A DNA stretch of 64,000 nucleotides from Flavisolibacter ginsenosidimutans (GCF_007970805.1 NZ_CP042433.1:434001-498000); one strand, 5' to 3'. Positions 1 through 8,722 are shown, counted from the first letter of the stretch. Notes: generated from the sequence alone by a model not told the origin. A program made the numbers and translations.

Positions 1-741
1 CTGCGATTTGCCGTTTTTTAATTTGTCTTCCGCGTAAGCAACGGCTTCGTCTTTCTTGCCCAGTGCGTAATTTATTTGCACGATGTAATACGGAACGATG
101 GGTGCGTATTGTTCTTCGTTCTCGACAATGCGAAACGAAGACAGCGCATCGTTGTATTGCCGGTCGCGAAAGGCAATGAACCCGTAATAGTAATTCGCAT
201 CAATGTAATTCGGATCGTCTTTCACCTGCCTGATGGCATCCAGCAAAGGCTTTGCTTTTGCAAACTGCTGCAGGGTAAAATAAGAATAACCCTGGTGAAA
301 TTTCATGTCGGCAACCTCGCGGTTATTCAGGTTGCTGATGTTGGCGTTTTCGTAGAGAGGAATGGCTTCGGAGAAGCGTTGGTGACGAAAATAATATTCC
401 GCCAAATGAAAACGCATCATCTCCGCACGAGCATTGTTCTTTGTCACGTCAGCATACACCTGCGCCTCCAGTTCGGCGTTGCTTTCGTTTTGTTTTAACG
501 AGCTGACGATGGTGTAATACTCAACTTCCTGCGCTACCACCGTGCGGTTGATCTTGTCGCTTTCGGTAAGGTTTTCGCGAAGCTCTTTGAAAAGGGGATA
601 AGCCAGGTTGTACTGTTCTTTTTGAAAATATTCTTTTGCCTGGTTAAACCGGTCTTGCGAAGACTTGATAAAAAAGGTTTGCTGCGAATAAGAAAATACG
701 GTCGCGCAACAGCCAAGGATGGGGAGGAAAATTTTCTTCAT
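1..741 (-). CDS. Tetratricopeptide-repeat protein, N-terminal part (runs off the left edge)
   Basis: The reading frame begins at the ATG at 741 on the minus strand and stays open for 247 codons to base 1, so the C-terminus lies outside the window. It starts with MKKIFLPILGCCATVFSYSQ, a secretion signal. The mature part is a run of amphipathic helix pairs with aromatic and Ala/Gly spacing typical of TPRs, for example YFQKEQYNLAYPLF, AEYYFRHQRFSEAIPLYENA and YYYGFIAFRDRQYNDALSSF. Large periplasmic TPR proteins of this kind are common in Bacteroidota, where they act as scaffolds for envelope complexes. The specific role is not visible here. It is divergent from the DoxX gene at 909. Confidence 0.8.
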   Translation of the reverse strand, partial: MKKIFLPILGCCATVFSYSQQTFFIKSSQDRFNQAKEYFQKEQYNLAYPLFKELRENLTESDKINRTVVAQEVEYYTIVSSLKQNESNAELEAQVYADVTKNNARAEMMRFHLAEYYFRHQRFSEAIPLYENANISNLNNREVADMKFHQGYSYFTLQQFAKAKPLLDAIRQVKDDPNYIDANYYYGFIAFRDRQYNDALSSFRIVENEEQYAPIVPYYIVQINYALGKKDEAVAYAEDKLKNGKSQ

Positions 742-908
742 CGTCAACTAAATTTCCGTTGTGGGATAAACGCTGTAAAGTTTCTGATTATTTTACCGCG
801 AGCCAAACTTCGTTCCGTATGCGCTAACATAGGCAAGGTTTAACAAAAATCTGGCGACCGCGGGAATGGATTTGTTTCTGTAAACTTGCAGCCGATTTTC
901 AATTGACT

Positions 909-1319
909 ATGAAAAAATTGTTCAGCACAAGTGTTTCCGACACGGCCTTGTCCGTTGCTTTGTTTGTTCTTCGCGTAGGCGCAGGTTCCCTCATGATGAT
1001 CCAGCACGGTTTTGACAAATTGCAACATTTTGCGCAGCGTTCGCACAAGTTTGCCGATCCCTTTGGCATCGGTTCAACCGCTTCCTATTCACTCGTTGTT
1101 TTTGCCGAATTCTTTTGTGCGGCTTTCGTTATTCTGGGATTGTTTACAAGACTTGCGGCTTTCCCGATTGTGATTGCCATGTGCGTAGCTCTGTTCGTTG
1201 CCAACAAAGGACATTTCTTTGGCGAAGGCGAACTTGCGGGAATCTATCTTGTTGCTTTTCTCACCATTCTCTTTGCGGGTCCTGGCAAAGCAAGTTTGGA
1301 CAGATTGATTGGAAAGTGA
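909..1319 (+). CDS. DoxX family inner-membrane protein
   Basis: A 136-residue protein with four predicted membrane segments, at about residues 12-35, 58-80, 83-102 and 110-128. It carries the DoxX-type phrases LRVGAGSLMMIQHGFDKL near the first segment and LVVFAEFFCAAFVILGLFTR at the second. DoxX proteins are small membrane proteins linked to quinone or thiosulfate redox chemistry in some species, but most bacterial members have no proven reaction. I chose the ATG at 909. A TTG two codons upstream (903) is possible but less likely. A near-consensus -7 box (TAAACTTG) lies about 20 nt upstream. Confidence 0.85.
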   Translation: MKKLFSTSVSDTALSVALFVLRVGAGSLMMIQHGFDKLQHFAQRSHKFADPFGIGSTASYSLVVFAEFFCAAFVILGLFTRLAAFPIVIAMCVALFVANKGHFFGEGELAGIYLVAFLTILFAGPGKASLDRLIGK

Positions 1320-1429
1320 GAAAAGTTATGAGCTATGAACGATGAATGAAAAATAACACGGTGCTAATATAGACTAACTCCAAACCGTTCATACGCTGCA
1401 TTCATAATTCTAAATTCATAACTCATAAT
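1320..1429. repeat. Phrase-like near-repeats between convergent genes
   Basis: The gap between the DoxX gene and dacB holds two oppositely oriented copies of one short phrase: AGTTATGAGCTATGAACG at about 1324 and, in reverse orientation, TTCATAACTCATAATTT at about 1414. They belong to the dispersed ATGAATTATGAG-like family discussed in the findings. The two halves could pair and might form a weak bidirectional terminator, but there is no GC-rich stem. Confidence 0.5.
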
Positions 1430-2833
1430 TTACTTCAGCTCGTTGAGCACCTTGTACATCTTTTGCACCAGCGACGACGAAGCACCGTTGTAATTGTTTA
1501 CGATGTACGATACGATATAGCTTTTGCCGGCTTTGCTTGTGTGATAACCGCAAAAACTTTTCACGCGGTTGATGGTGCCGCTTTTCAGCTTCATGCCGTT
1601 AAACTCCGGAAAGCCGCTAAAGTAACCGCTAAACCAAGCTTGCTTTTTTGCATACTGCAAAACGCTGACCTGTGCGTGTGTGGTTACGCGGTTTAACGGC
1701 GAAAGCCCCGAACCGTCGTATGTGTGCAACTCGTTTCTATCAATACCGATGCCTTTGTTGCTCCAAAGATTTGCAATCACGTTTGCGCCGTCTTCTGATG
1801 TGAACGGGTGGTTGCTGGCAATAGCGATTCGTTTTGCAAAGGCTTCGCCGTAAAGATTGATGCTGCGTTTTAAAAACCAGTAACTCATGCTGTCGAGCGG
1901 CGGCGAAACTTCGGTATGAAAAACGGTGAGTTTACTTGCATCGTAATTGCTTTGTGAAACCGTTTCATCTCTGCCTTCTTTTGCAATGCCGCGCCGTGCA
2001 AGCGAATCGGTTAGCGTGGCAAGAAATTGTCCGTTTGGTGATGGCATTGCACCCGATACAACAAACCTTTCTTCACCGGCCGGAATGGTTCCGCGTACAA
2101 CAAGTGCTGATGTTGTTACCGGAAAATAAATGACGGAATTGTCGCCCGTGCCTTTGGCTGCGGCTTTCAGTTTTGATGTAATGCTGTAATCGTAAAGCGC
2201 CGGCTTTGTACCCGTAATTAAAACAGAATCGCCAATGTTTTTGCCCGATTTTAAAATCAAATCGTATTGGTTTTCCCGCCAGTTCAGCGCCGTTGCGCCG
2301 GCTCCGTAATAGTTGCCGATGTCTTCCCAAATCCAGCCGCCCGGAATGGCTTCTTCGTCTTTGCCGCTTTCATCAATTGAAAATCCATTAAAAAATTGAA
2401 TGCCCGTTTGCGCAAGCCCTTTCACAATGCGCCGCGTTACCGAATCTTCCGTCGTGCTTTTCCAACGCCAGCTTCCAAGCGTAGGATCGCCAGAAGGAAG
2501 AACAACAATGCTTCCTGCTAACCGTCCTCTTTTTATGCCGCTGTAATAACCAAATTTTGTTTGAAAGCGAAAGTCTTTTCCAAGGACTTCATATGCAGCA
2601 GCAGCAGTAATAATTTTTTGCGTTGATGCGGGTGCGAGACCAATGCGTGAGTTCCTGTCGAAGACAACCGCACCGCTTGATTCATCAATGACGTAGATGG
2701 AAGCAACAGCGCTTTGAAGTTGCGAATCGGCTTCAAATGTTGACCATGCTTTTGCAAGATTATCACTTGCGGTTTGTGCGTGGAGTTGCGATGAAAGACA
2801 AGCAACAATCAACAGCCAAAACGTTCTTTTCAT
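1430..2833 (-). CDS. dacB: D-alanyl-D-alanine carboxypeptidase/endopeptidase (PBP4 type, peptidase S13)
   Basis: A 467-residue secreted penicillin-binding protein that trims or cleaves peptidoglycan cross-links in the periplasm. A signal peptide ends near residue 20 (SSQLHAQ). All three active-site motifs of the class-C PBP fold are visible: SxxK as STQK at 70-73, SxN as SIN at 324-326, and KTG-type as KSG at 417-419, with DGSGLS before the last. The long domain between the first two motifs is typical of PBP4. The frame is open further upstream and overlaps the cinA start. I chose the ATG at 2833 because the signal peptide begins there; a second ATG at 2845 adds four residues. It is divergent from cinA with a 37-nt gap, so the two promoters must overlap. 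Confidence 0.93.
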   Translation of the reverse strand: MKRTFWLLIVACLSSQLHAQTASDNLAKAWSTFEADSQLQSAVASIYVIDESSGAVVFDRNSRIGLAPASTQKIITAAAAYEVLGKDFRFQTKFGYYSGIKRGRLAGSIVVLPSGDPTLGSWRWKSTTEDSVTRRIVKGLAQTGIQFFNGFSIDESGKDEEAIPGGWIWEDIGNYYGAGATALNWRENQYDLILKSGKNIGDSVLITGTKPALYDYSITSKLKAAAKGTGDNSVIYFPVTTSALVVRGTIPAGEERFVVSGAMPSPNGQFLATLTDSLARRGIAKEGRDETVSQSNYDASKLTVFHTEVSPPLDSMSYWFLKRSINLYGEAFAKRIAIASNHPFTSEDGANVIANLWSNKGIGIDRNELHTYDGSGLSPLNRVTTHAQVSVLQYAKKQAWFSGYFSGFPEFNGMKLKSGTINRVKSFCGYHTSKAGKSYIVSYIVNNYNGASSSLVQKMYKVLNELK

Positions 2834-2870
2834 CCTTTTGTACATTGCGCTAAAATAAAGGCTTTCCATC

Positions 2871-4136
2871 ATGCACGAAGTGACCGCGAGCATCATTACC
2901 ATCGGCGATGAACTTTTGATCGGGCAAACCATTGATACCAACAGCGCTTACATTGCACAGGAATTAAACAAGATCGGCGCATGGGTGCGCCGCCGCGTGG
3001 CCATTGCCGACGACAAAGAAGCCATTCTTACAACGCTTGGCGATGAAGCAAAACAGAGCAACATTCTCATCATTACCGGCGGTCTCGGTCCAACCGCAGA
3101 TGACATTACAAAACCCGCGCTTTGCGAATACTTCAACACGGAATTAATACGCGACGAAGGCGCAACAACAAACGTTGAAAATATTTTTCAAAAATTAGCA
3201 AGACCGATAACTGAACGCAATCTTTCGCAAGGGCTTGTGCCCGCAAACTGCGAAGTATTGCCGAACGGGAGAGGAACAGCACCGGGCATGTATTTTAATC
3301 AGGAGGACGTACACTACTTTTCGCTTCCCGGTGTGCCGCACGAAATGAAAGGACTGATGCAAAGCGGTGTGTTGCCAAAAATAAAATCAGTCTTTCGCTT
3401 GCCCGCGGTTGCGCACCGAACCTTGTTGACGGCGGGCATCGGCGAATCGTTTTTGGCGGATACAATTCTGGACTTTGAAACGGCTTTACCTGCCTATGTC
3501 AAGCTTGCATATTTACCGGCTTACGGTATGGTGCGCTTGCGCTTGACTGCAAAAGGTGAAGACGAAGCGGCAATCAAAAAAGAAGTGGACGAAAAGTTTG
3601 CCGAACTAAAATCGCTGGTGAAGGAATGGATGGTGGCCGATGAGGACATACCAATACAGGAAGCGGTGGTGAAACTGCTGAAAGAAAAGGCGAAAGCGGT
3701 GGCAACGGCCGAAAGCTGTACGGGCGGAACCATCGCAAGTTTAATAACGTCCGTTGCGGGTTCGTCGGCGGTGTTTAATGGCGGCATTGTTTCTTATGCA
3801 AACGAGGCGAAAAAAGACATGCTTGAAGTGAAAGAGGAAACGCTGACAAGCGTTGGCGCGGTGAGCGAAGAAGCTGTAACGCAGATGGCAATAAGCGCCT
3901 GCAAGAAATTAAAAACCGATTATGCCGTGGCTACATCGGGAATTATGGGGCCGGATGGAGGCACACCAGAAAAACCGGTTGGCACCGTTTGGATTGCCGT
4001 AGCGAACAAAGAAGGGAAAGTAAAAGCGCAGAAATCCAACTTTCGTTTTGACCGTGGCCGCAACGTGGAATTAACCGTGCACACGGCCTTGAACATGCTG
4101 CGCAAGGCCGTGCTGGAAGACGCGGAAAACGATTAA
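2871..4136 (+). CDS. cinA: CinA family protein: molybdopterin-binding-like domain plus nicotinamide-nucleotide amidase domain
   Basis: A 421-residue two-domain protein. Residues 1-170 form the MoaB/MogA-like domain (IITIGDELLIGQ at the start, TGGLGPTADDITK near residue 67), which in CinA acts as an ADP-ribose or NAD-mononucleotide pyrophosphatase-like domain. Residues about 265-415 form the PncC domain, which deamidates nicotinamide mononucleotide to nicotinic acid mononucleotide. Its signature ESCTGG lies at 281-286, followed by SVAGSSAVFNGGIVSYAN and GIMGPDGGTPEKPVGTVWIA. Length is normal for the family. Its likely role is recycling of pyridine nucleotides; the old competence name reflects co-regulation in other bacteria. 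ATG at 2871 is the only reasonable start. Confidence 0.95.
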   Translation: MHEVTASIITIGDELLIGQTIDTNSAYIAQELNKIGAWVRRRVAIADDKEAILTTLGDEAKQSNILIITGGLGPTADDITKPALCEYFNTELIRDEGATTNVENIFQKLARPITERNLSQGLVPANCEVLPNGRGTAPGMYFNQEDVHYFSLPGVPHEMKGLMQSGVLPKIKSVFRLPAVAHRTLLTAGIGESFLADTILDFETALPAYVKLAYLPAYGMVRLRLTAKGEDEAAIKKEVDEKFAELKSLVKEWMVADEDIPIQEAVVKLLKEKAKAVATAESCTGGTIASLITSVAGSSAVFNGGIVSYANEAKKDMLEVKEETLTSVGAVSEEAVTQMAISACKKLKTDYAVATSGIMGPDGGTPEKPVGTVWIAVANKEGKVKAQKSNFRFDRGRNVELTVHTALNMLRKAVLEDAEND

Positions 4137-4379
4137 CTGCGTTTGCTTATTTTTGGGCGCTGAAAAATTTCAGCGGAACGATTGCTTGCTATTCATTTTG
4201 CTTCCACTTTTTGTTCAGCATTGTTCTGAACCCTGAAGAGTGCGACGCAACGGACGCTGATAGTAGCAATGCCGCTGGGTTCAAAATGTAAAACGTAGAA
4301 TATAAAATCTAAAATGTAAAAGGCGGAGCGTTTGACCGAAAGAACCCCGAACCTCAAACTTCAAACCTCAAACTTATTT
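4137..4379. repeat. Intergenic region with a dispersed 17-bp repeat and phrase-like A-rich leader
   Basis: There is no gene here. From 4227 to 4283 lies an element bounded by TGAACCC and its inverse GGGTTCA. Inside it TGAAGAGTGCGACGCAA (4234-4250) recurs, inverted, at 58334-58350. From about 4290 the sequence becomes near-repetitive A-rich phrases (AAAATGTAAAACGTAG, then CCTCAAACTTCAAACCTC) that run up to the E2 start codon. An 8-bp hairpin (CGCTGAAA/TTTCAGCG, 4158-4175) follows cinA but has no T tract. Confidence 0.55.
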
Positions 4380-5783
4380 ATGGCGACTGTTGACCTGGTA
4401 ATGCCGAAGATGGGCGAAAGCATCATGGAAGCAACGATTTTAAAATGGCTTAAAAAGCCCGGCGACGCGGTAAAAATGGACGAAACCGTGCTGGAAATTG
4501 CTACTGACAAAGTGGACACGGAAGTGCCCTCGACGGCGGAAGGCGTGCTGGATGAAATTCTTTATAACGTGAACGATGTTGTGCCGATTGGAGCGGTGAT
4601 TGCGCGGGTGAGAACGGGAGCGGATAGTCAACAGTCCGCTGTCAATGGTCCACAGACAACGCCGCAAACCGAAACTTCTTTTCAGCATTCCACCGAAAGC
4701 CAAAAACCGGTAAACGAACAACGGCCAACGGCCAACGATCATCGAACAGCGGCCAGCGAAGCCTCGAACGATAAACTACAAACCACAAACAAATTTTATT
4801 CGCCGCTTGTGCTAAACATTGCCGCACAGGAAGGCATCAGCATGTCGGAGTTGGAAAACATCCCAGGCACTGGTGCAGAGGGCCGCGTTTCAAAGAAGGA
4901 CATTCTACAGTACGTAAGCCACAAGCGCAGCGACAAAGTTGGCGAACCGGCTGAAAGAGTTGAACACGCCGAGCACAAAGCACAACACGAAACGCGGCAG
5001 GAGATGGTGATCCCAATAGAGAGGGTGGAACAAAAAGAAGGGCCGCAGAACAACCAGCTTGCAACTTACACCGGCAACGTGGAGATCATTGAGATGGACC
5101 GCATGCGCAAGCTTATTGCCGACCACATGGTGCGCAGCAAACACACGTCGCCGCACGTCACATCGTTTACCGAAGCCGACGTAACCAACCTGGTGATGTG
5201 GCGCGAAAAAGTAAAGAAGGATTTTGAAAAGCGTGAAGGCACGAAGATCACGTTCACCCCTTTGTTTGTTGAAGCGATCATCCGTTGCATCAAACGCTTT
5301 CCGCTTATCAACAGTTCGGTTGACGGCAACAGGATCATTGTCAAAAAAGACATCAACATTGGCATGGCTGCGGCCTTGCCAAACGGCAACTTAATTGTCC
5401 CCGTGATTAAAAACGCCGATGGTTATAATTTGGTTGGCTTGGCCAAGCAAGTGAACGGTCTGGCCGACAATGCACGCAACAACAAACTAAAACCGGAAGA
5501 TATTTCCGACGGTACGTTTACGCTGACAAACGTTGGGACGTTCGGAAGCTTAATGGGCACGCCGATCATTAATCAACCACAAGTGGCGATACTGGCCGTT
5601 GGCGCCATTAAAAAACGCCCGGTGGTGATTGAAACGCCGCAGGGCGATAGTATTGCCATCCGCCACATGATGTATTTGTCCATGAGTTACGATCATCGCA
5701 TTGTGGACGGAAGTTTGGGTGCAACGTTCTTAACGGCTGTGGCGAATGAGTTGGAAAGGTTTGATGTGAACCGGCAGTACTAA
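4380..5783 (+). CDS. 2-oxo acid dehydrogenase E2 (dihydrolipoamide acyltransferase)
   Basis: A 467-residue E2 core enzyme that transfers acyl groups from lipoate to CoA in a pyruvate- or branched-chain-type dehydrogenase complex. The lipoyl domain (1-80) carries the modified lysine in TDKVD at Lys44. A 57-residue hydrophilic linker follows, then the E1/E3-binding domain (about 138-175, GTGAEGRVSKKDI), a second linker, and the catalytic domain from about 230 to the end with DHRIVDG at 438-444. I chose ATG 4380 because the lipoyl domain begins there; the 16 codons upstream are repeat-derived. No E1 or E3 gene is adjacent, so the substrate cannot be read from context. The first linker is encoded by phrase repeats (see findings). 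Confidence 0.92.
   Translation: MATVDLVMPKMGESIMEATILKWLKKPGDAVKMDETVLEIATDKVDTEVPSTAEGVLDEILYNVNDVVPIGAVIARVRTGADSQQSAVNGPQTTPQTETSFQHSTESQKPVNEQRPTANDHRTAASEASNDKLQTTNKFYSPLVLNIAAQEGISMSELENIPGTGAEGRVSKKDILQYVSHKRSDKVGEPAERVEHAEHKAQHETRQEMVIPIERVEQKEGPQNNQLATYTGNVEIIEMDRMRKLIADHMVRSKHTSPHVTSFTEADVTNLVMWREKVKKDFEKREGTKITFTPLFVEAIIRCIKRFPLINSSVDGNRIIVKKDINIGMAAALPNGNLIVPVIKNADGYNLVGLAKQVNGLADNARNNKLKPEDISDGTFTLTNVGTFGSLMGTPIINQPQVAILAVGAIKKRPVVIETPQGDSIAIRHMMYLSMSYDHRIVDGSLGATFLTAVANELERFDVNRQY
4622..4795 (+). repeat. Phrase-like near-repeats inside the E2 linker coding sequence
   Basis: The DNA for residues about 81-138 of the E2 reads like the intergenic phrase repeats of this genome: GTCAACAGTCCGCTGTCAAT and GGTCCACAGAC at 4626-4657, CAACGGCCAACGGCCAACG at about 4719-4737, and ATAAACTACAAACCACAAAC at 4771-4790. 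It stays in frame and encodes a Gln/Asn/Thr/Ser-rich linker. The flanking lipoyl and binding domains are not repetitive. Confidence 0.7.
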
Positions 5784-5903
5784 GGCGGAAAGTTTTCATC
5801 CATACAGAAAATATTCGGCAGCGTTTGGCTCTGTGTTCGTGAGTTTCAATGAAAACCGGAGTAGATTGGTAAATTCATTAAGCTCCAATCCAAACAATTG
5901 TTT

Positions 5904-6575
5904 ATGCCTGTACGTTTTACGCTGCTGTGTTTTTTGTTTGCTATTAGTTGCAAATCTAAACTTCTTGACGATGAGCAGTATCACAGCCAAGTGCTTGTAG
6001 ATACTACCCGTCGTGCCGTTCTTTACGCAGAAGATAGCCGCGCAAAAGGAAACAGAAAGGAGCCTTTTCTTACCAATCTTTCACGGTTAATGAGTTTACC
6101 TGCGATCAACAAAGGAACAAGTGAAGAGTACATCCGGATTTGGTTTTGGAATCTTCCTTCGCCCGACTTTGTAGTTGGCATTCGGAAACAAGGAAGCCAA
6201 GGAAGTTTGGAGGTATGCAGTTTTGGTAGTTCAGCTAATGGTGATTCCGTCATTATTTATAGCAAACGCCTAGGAGTACTGCCGAAATCAGGATGGGTTG
6301 CTTTCGCTGATTCATTGCGGCAATTAGGAGTTAGCAATATGCCGGGGTACAACGAGGAATTGAAAAAGAAAGGTAGTGTTGCGTGTCATGGAGCCTTCGT
6401 AAATTTTGAAGTTTCATCCCAAGATGCTTATCGTTATTATGAATATCTTGACCCGTATTTTTATCGCTTTGTTGATTCTAACTCCAGCCGGATAGACCAA
6501 TTCTTGTTGTATTTAAACAGAGAACTAAATCTGCAAGTTTACCAACCTGCTTCTAAACTTTTTTTAGAGCCTTAG
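5904..6575 (+). CDS. Hypothetical lipoprotein
   Basis: A 223-residue protein that I do not recognise. It starts with a short hydrophobic signal ending in FAISC, a lipobox with Cys16, followed by KSKLLDDEQ. It is therefore probably anchored in the outer or inner membrane and faces the periplasm. The mature part has many Tyr/Phe and Ser residues and no repeats, and no catalytic motif is obvious. ATG 5904 is preferred over a TTG at 5898. It stands alone between the E2 gene and a convergent BNR-repeat gene. Confidence 0.6.
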   Translation: MPVRFTLLCFLFAISCKSKLLDDEQYHSQVLVDTTRRAVLYAEDSRAKGNRKEPFLTNLSRLMSLPAINKGTSEEYIRIWFWNLPSPDFVVGIRKQGSQGSLEVCSFGSSANGDSVIIYSKRLGVLPKSGWVAFADSLRQLGVSNMPGYNEELKKKGSVACHGAFVNFEVSSQDAYRYYEYLDPYFYRFVDSNSSRIDQFLLYLNRELNLQVYQPASKLFLEP

Positions 6576-6641
6576 CGATAATATCGGCACAATGTTCTGA
6601 GACCGTGGGTGATTCTATTCAGCTGCGTAATTTCTAAAAAC

Positions 6642-7658
6642 TTACTCCACAAACTTCGCCACCTTGCCGTTGCTTCCGGCAAGGTAAACCGCTGTTCCGT
6701 CCTTTGCTTTTCGCACAACGTGATAGCCTTCTTTGCTGAGCAGGCTCCAGGTTTCGCCGCCGTCGGTTGAGTAATCAACGCTGCTGGTGCCGCAGGTAAC
6801 CAAATGCTTTTCGGTGATGTATTCCACGCAGCTTTTGTAGCCGTGCGGCGGCGCCTTCGGCGCTGTCCAACTCTTGCCTCGATTGTTCGAATAAAAACAA
6901 TTGTTTAGCGATGAACTGTCCTTGCTAAAGTCGCCGCCTACGACAATCATCTTCTTGCCGCCGTTTTCTTTTTTGTTGTCCCAGACCGCAATTGAATTGG
7001 CGCCGGTAGTTTCTTTCCCCTGCACAATCGGCAACCTGATTTTATCGGCCCGAATGAAAACATTTGACGATGCACCGCCGGTTACAAAAACAGCTTCGTC
7101 CCGGTCCAGTGCACGAACGTTGGTGCCGCTTGCCGCGAAGCAGGCTTCGTCTTTTTCGGCTTTGGGTTTGTATTGCTCGGGAAGTTCTTTCCAGGAATAG
7201 CCGCCGTCGAAGGTGCGGGCAATAAAAATTTTGCCGTCAATCGGGTCGCCTACCACAATGCCCGATTCGCTGTTCCAGAATTCCATTGCATCGAGGAACA
7301 TACCGGGCTTGTGATTTTCGTACACCACTTTCCAGTTGTAGCCGCCATCGGTTGTGCGCAAAATATAAGCAGGCGTATCCACTGACATGACAATGGCCGT
7401 TGCGCCGTCGAAGGCTTCAATGTCGCGGAAATCCGCCTTCTCAAATCCTTTTACCTGAAACCATTTCCAGTCTTTGCCGCCGTTGAGCGACGTGCCCACC
7501 GTGCCGTTGCTGCCGCTTACCCAAAGCACGTTGTCTGTGACCACGCTCAAGCCGCGCAGCGATGTTTTTTTGCCTGAGGTAAGCGCTTCGATTTTTGGTG
7601 TTTGTGCAAAGGATGTTAAGGCAACAAGGAAGGAGAGAAGAAAACAAAGTTTTTTCAT
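6642..7658 (-). CDS. Secreted BNR/Asp-box beta-propeller protein (YCF48/sialidase-like)
   Basis: A 338-residue protein with a signal peptide (MKKLCFLLSFLVALTSFAQ). Five or more Asp-box motifs of the form S/TxDxGxxW are visible: LNGGKDWKW, TTDGGYNWKV, TFDGGYSWKE, SNNRGKSWTA and STDGGETWSL, spaced about 45-70 residues apart. This is the blade pattern of YCF48/Hcf136-like and sialidase-like beta-propellers. Bacteroidota often annotate such proteins as oxidoreductases, but no cofactor site is visible, so a structural or binding role is the safer reading. The start at 7658 was chosen for the signal peptide; an upstream in-frame GTG/ATG region is repeat-like. Confidence 0.8.
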   Translation of the reverse strand: MKKLCFLLSFLVALTSFAQTPKIEALTSGKKTSLRGLSVVTDNVLWVSGSNGTVGTSLNGGKDWKWFQVKGFEKADFRDIEAFDGATAIVMSVDTPAYILRTTDGGYNWKVVYENHKPGMFLDAMEFWNSESGIVVGDPIDGKIFIARTFDGGYSWKELPEQYKPKAEKDEACFAASGTNVRALDRDEAVFVTGGASSNVFIRADKIRLPIVQGKETTGANSIAVWDNKKENGGKKMIVVGGDFSKDSSSLNNCFYSNNRGKSWTAPKAPPHGYKSCVEYITEKHLVTCGTSSVDYSTDGGETWSLLSKEGYHVVRKAKDGTAVYLAGSNGKVAKFVE

Positions 7659-7795
7659 CGGTGTCCTGATTTGGGACAGCAAGATAGGCAACAGAAAAGT
7701 CAAAATTCAAAACGCAAAATTCAAAAGACCGTTACGCGAAGAAGATTTTTTGGCTTTTGATTTTTATTTTTGACTTTTAACCCAAACCTTTAGCC

Positions 7796-8287
7796 ATGCC
7801 TTCGTTTGACATTGTTTCCAAAGTAGATGCACAAGCCCTCGACAACGCCGTGAACGTGACCAAAAAAGAAATCACAAACCGCTTTGATTTCAAAAATGCA
7901 CACGTGGTGATTGACCTCAACAAAAAAGATTTCAAACTGAATCTTGAAACCGACGGCGACATGCAAATGCGCCAGTTGGTTGATGTGCTCATTAGCCGGG
8001 CGCACAAACAAGGCATTGCGCCGGAAGCCTTCGACACGTCGAAAGAAGGTCATCAAAGCGGTAAGGTTTGGAAAAAGGAAATTGACGTTCGCAACGGCCT
8101 CAAGCAGGAAGACGCAAAAAAAATTGTGAAGCTGATAAAGGACGGCGGCTTCAAAGTGCAGGCGTCTATCAACGACGACCTGGTGCGAGTAGCCGGCAAA
8201 AAAATTGATGACCTGCAAAGCGTTATTCAAGCCTCCAAAGGATGGGACCTAGGCCTTCCGTTACAGTACGAGAACATGCGAAGCTAA
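7796..8287 (+). CDS. yajQ: YajQ family nucleotide-binding protein
   Basis: A 163-residue cytoplasmic protein with the usual YajQ opening MPSFDIVSKVDAQALDNAVN and the conserved TNRFDFKN and VWKKEIDVRNGL stretches. It folds as two ferredoxin-like domains. Members bind nucleotides; the Xanthomonas homologue binds cyclic di-GMP and acts as a co-regulator. Length is normal. It is monocistronic here, between a divergent BNR-protein gene and rpmE. Function beyond nucleotide binding is not established for Bacteroidota. Confidence 0.93.
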   Translation: MPSFDIVSKVDAQALDNAVNVTKKEITNRFDFKNAHVVIDLNKKDFKLNLETDGDMQMRQLVDVLISRAHKQGIAPEAFDTSKEGHQSGKVWKKEIDVRNGLKQEDAKKIVKLIKDGGFKVQASINDDLVRVAGKKIDDLQSVIQASKGWDLGLPLQYENMRS

Positions 8288-8364
8288 GAGAGGCCGCCGC
8301 CCGCTTTCAACAAGGGCTTAACAAATTTTCTTTCCCGCAGCTTCGTTTTTAAAGCTCGTTTCCC

Positions 8365-8372
8365 TACTTTTG
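8365..8372 (+). promoter_or_regulatory. Bacteroidota -7 box upstream of rpmE
   Basis: TACTTTTG matches the TAnnTTTG consensus and is followed by GCGCC. The expected start point near 8377 gives a leader of about 40 nt before the L31 ATG at 8416. Confidence 0.55.
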
Positions 8373-8415
8373 CGCCTTCAATCAAGCAACAACAACCGCA
8401 GTTAAATAAATTTTT

Positions 8416-8664
8416 ATGAAAAAGGATCTTCATCCCGCCAACTACCGTTACGTGATTTTCAAAGACATGAGCAACGGTTACAGCTTTTTAAGCCGCTCTA
8501 CGGCTGCCAGCAAAGAAACCGCTAAATGGGAAGACGGTAACGAATATCCCCTGATTAAGTTGGAGATTTCCAATACTTCGCATCCTTTCTTTACCGGCAA
8601 AAACGTATTGGTTGATACCGCCGGCCGTATTGACAAATTCAACAAAAAATACGCGAAGAAGTAA
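8416..8664 (+). CDS. rpmE: 50S ribosomal protein L31, type B
   Basis: An 82-residue ribosomal protein. It opens [20 protein letters not shown] and contains SHPFFTGKN and [10 protein letters not shown] near the end, which are conserved in L31. It lacks the CxxC zinc ligands of type A, so it is the zinc-independent type B (YkgM-like) form. It is the only L31 gene in the window. Its own promoter and a strong terminator make it monocistronic. Confidence 0.95.
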   Translation: MKKDLHPANYRYVIFKDMSNGYSFLSRSTAASKETAKWEDGNEYPLIKLEISNTSHPFFTGKNVLVDTAGRIDKFNKKYAKK

Positions 8665-8687
8665 TTCTTTCGTTCAAAACATACTCG

Positions 8688-8722
8688 TCCCGTTTGCCTT
8701 AGGCGAACGGGATTTTCTTTTT
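8688..8722 (+). terminator. Rho-independent terminator after rpmE
   Basis: An 11-bp stem (8688-8698 with 8702-8712, one G-T pair) has the loop TTA and is followed by the tract TTTTCTTTTT. Confidence 0.85.

Noticed and set aside
2834..2941. N-terminal extension of dacB by up to 36 residues
   Set aside because: It would overlap the cinA start on the other strand and precede the clear signal peptide at 2833.
4332..4379. Earlier start of the E2 gene
   Set aside because: The extra residues come from phrase repeats, and the lipoyl domain begins at ATG 4380.
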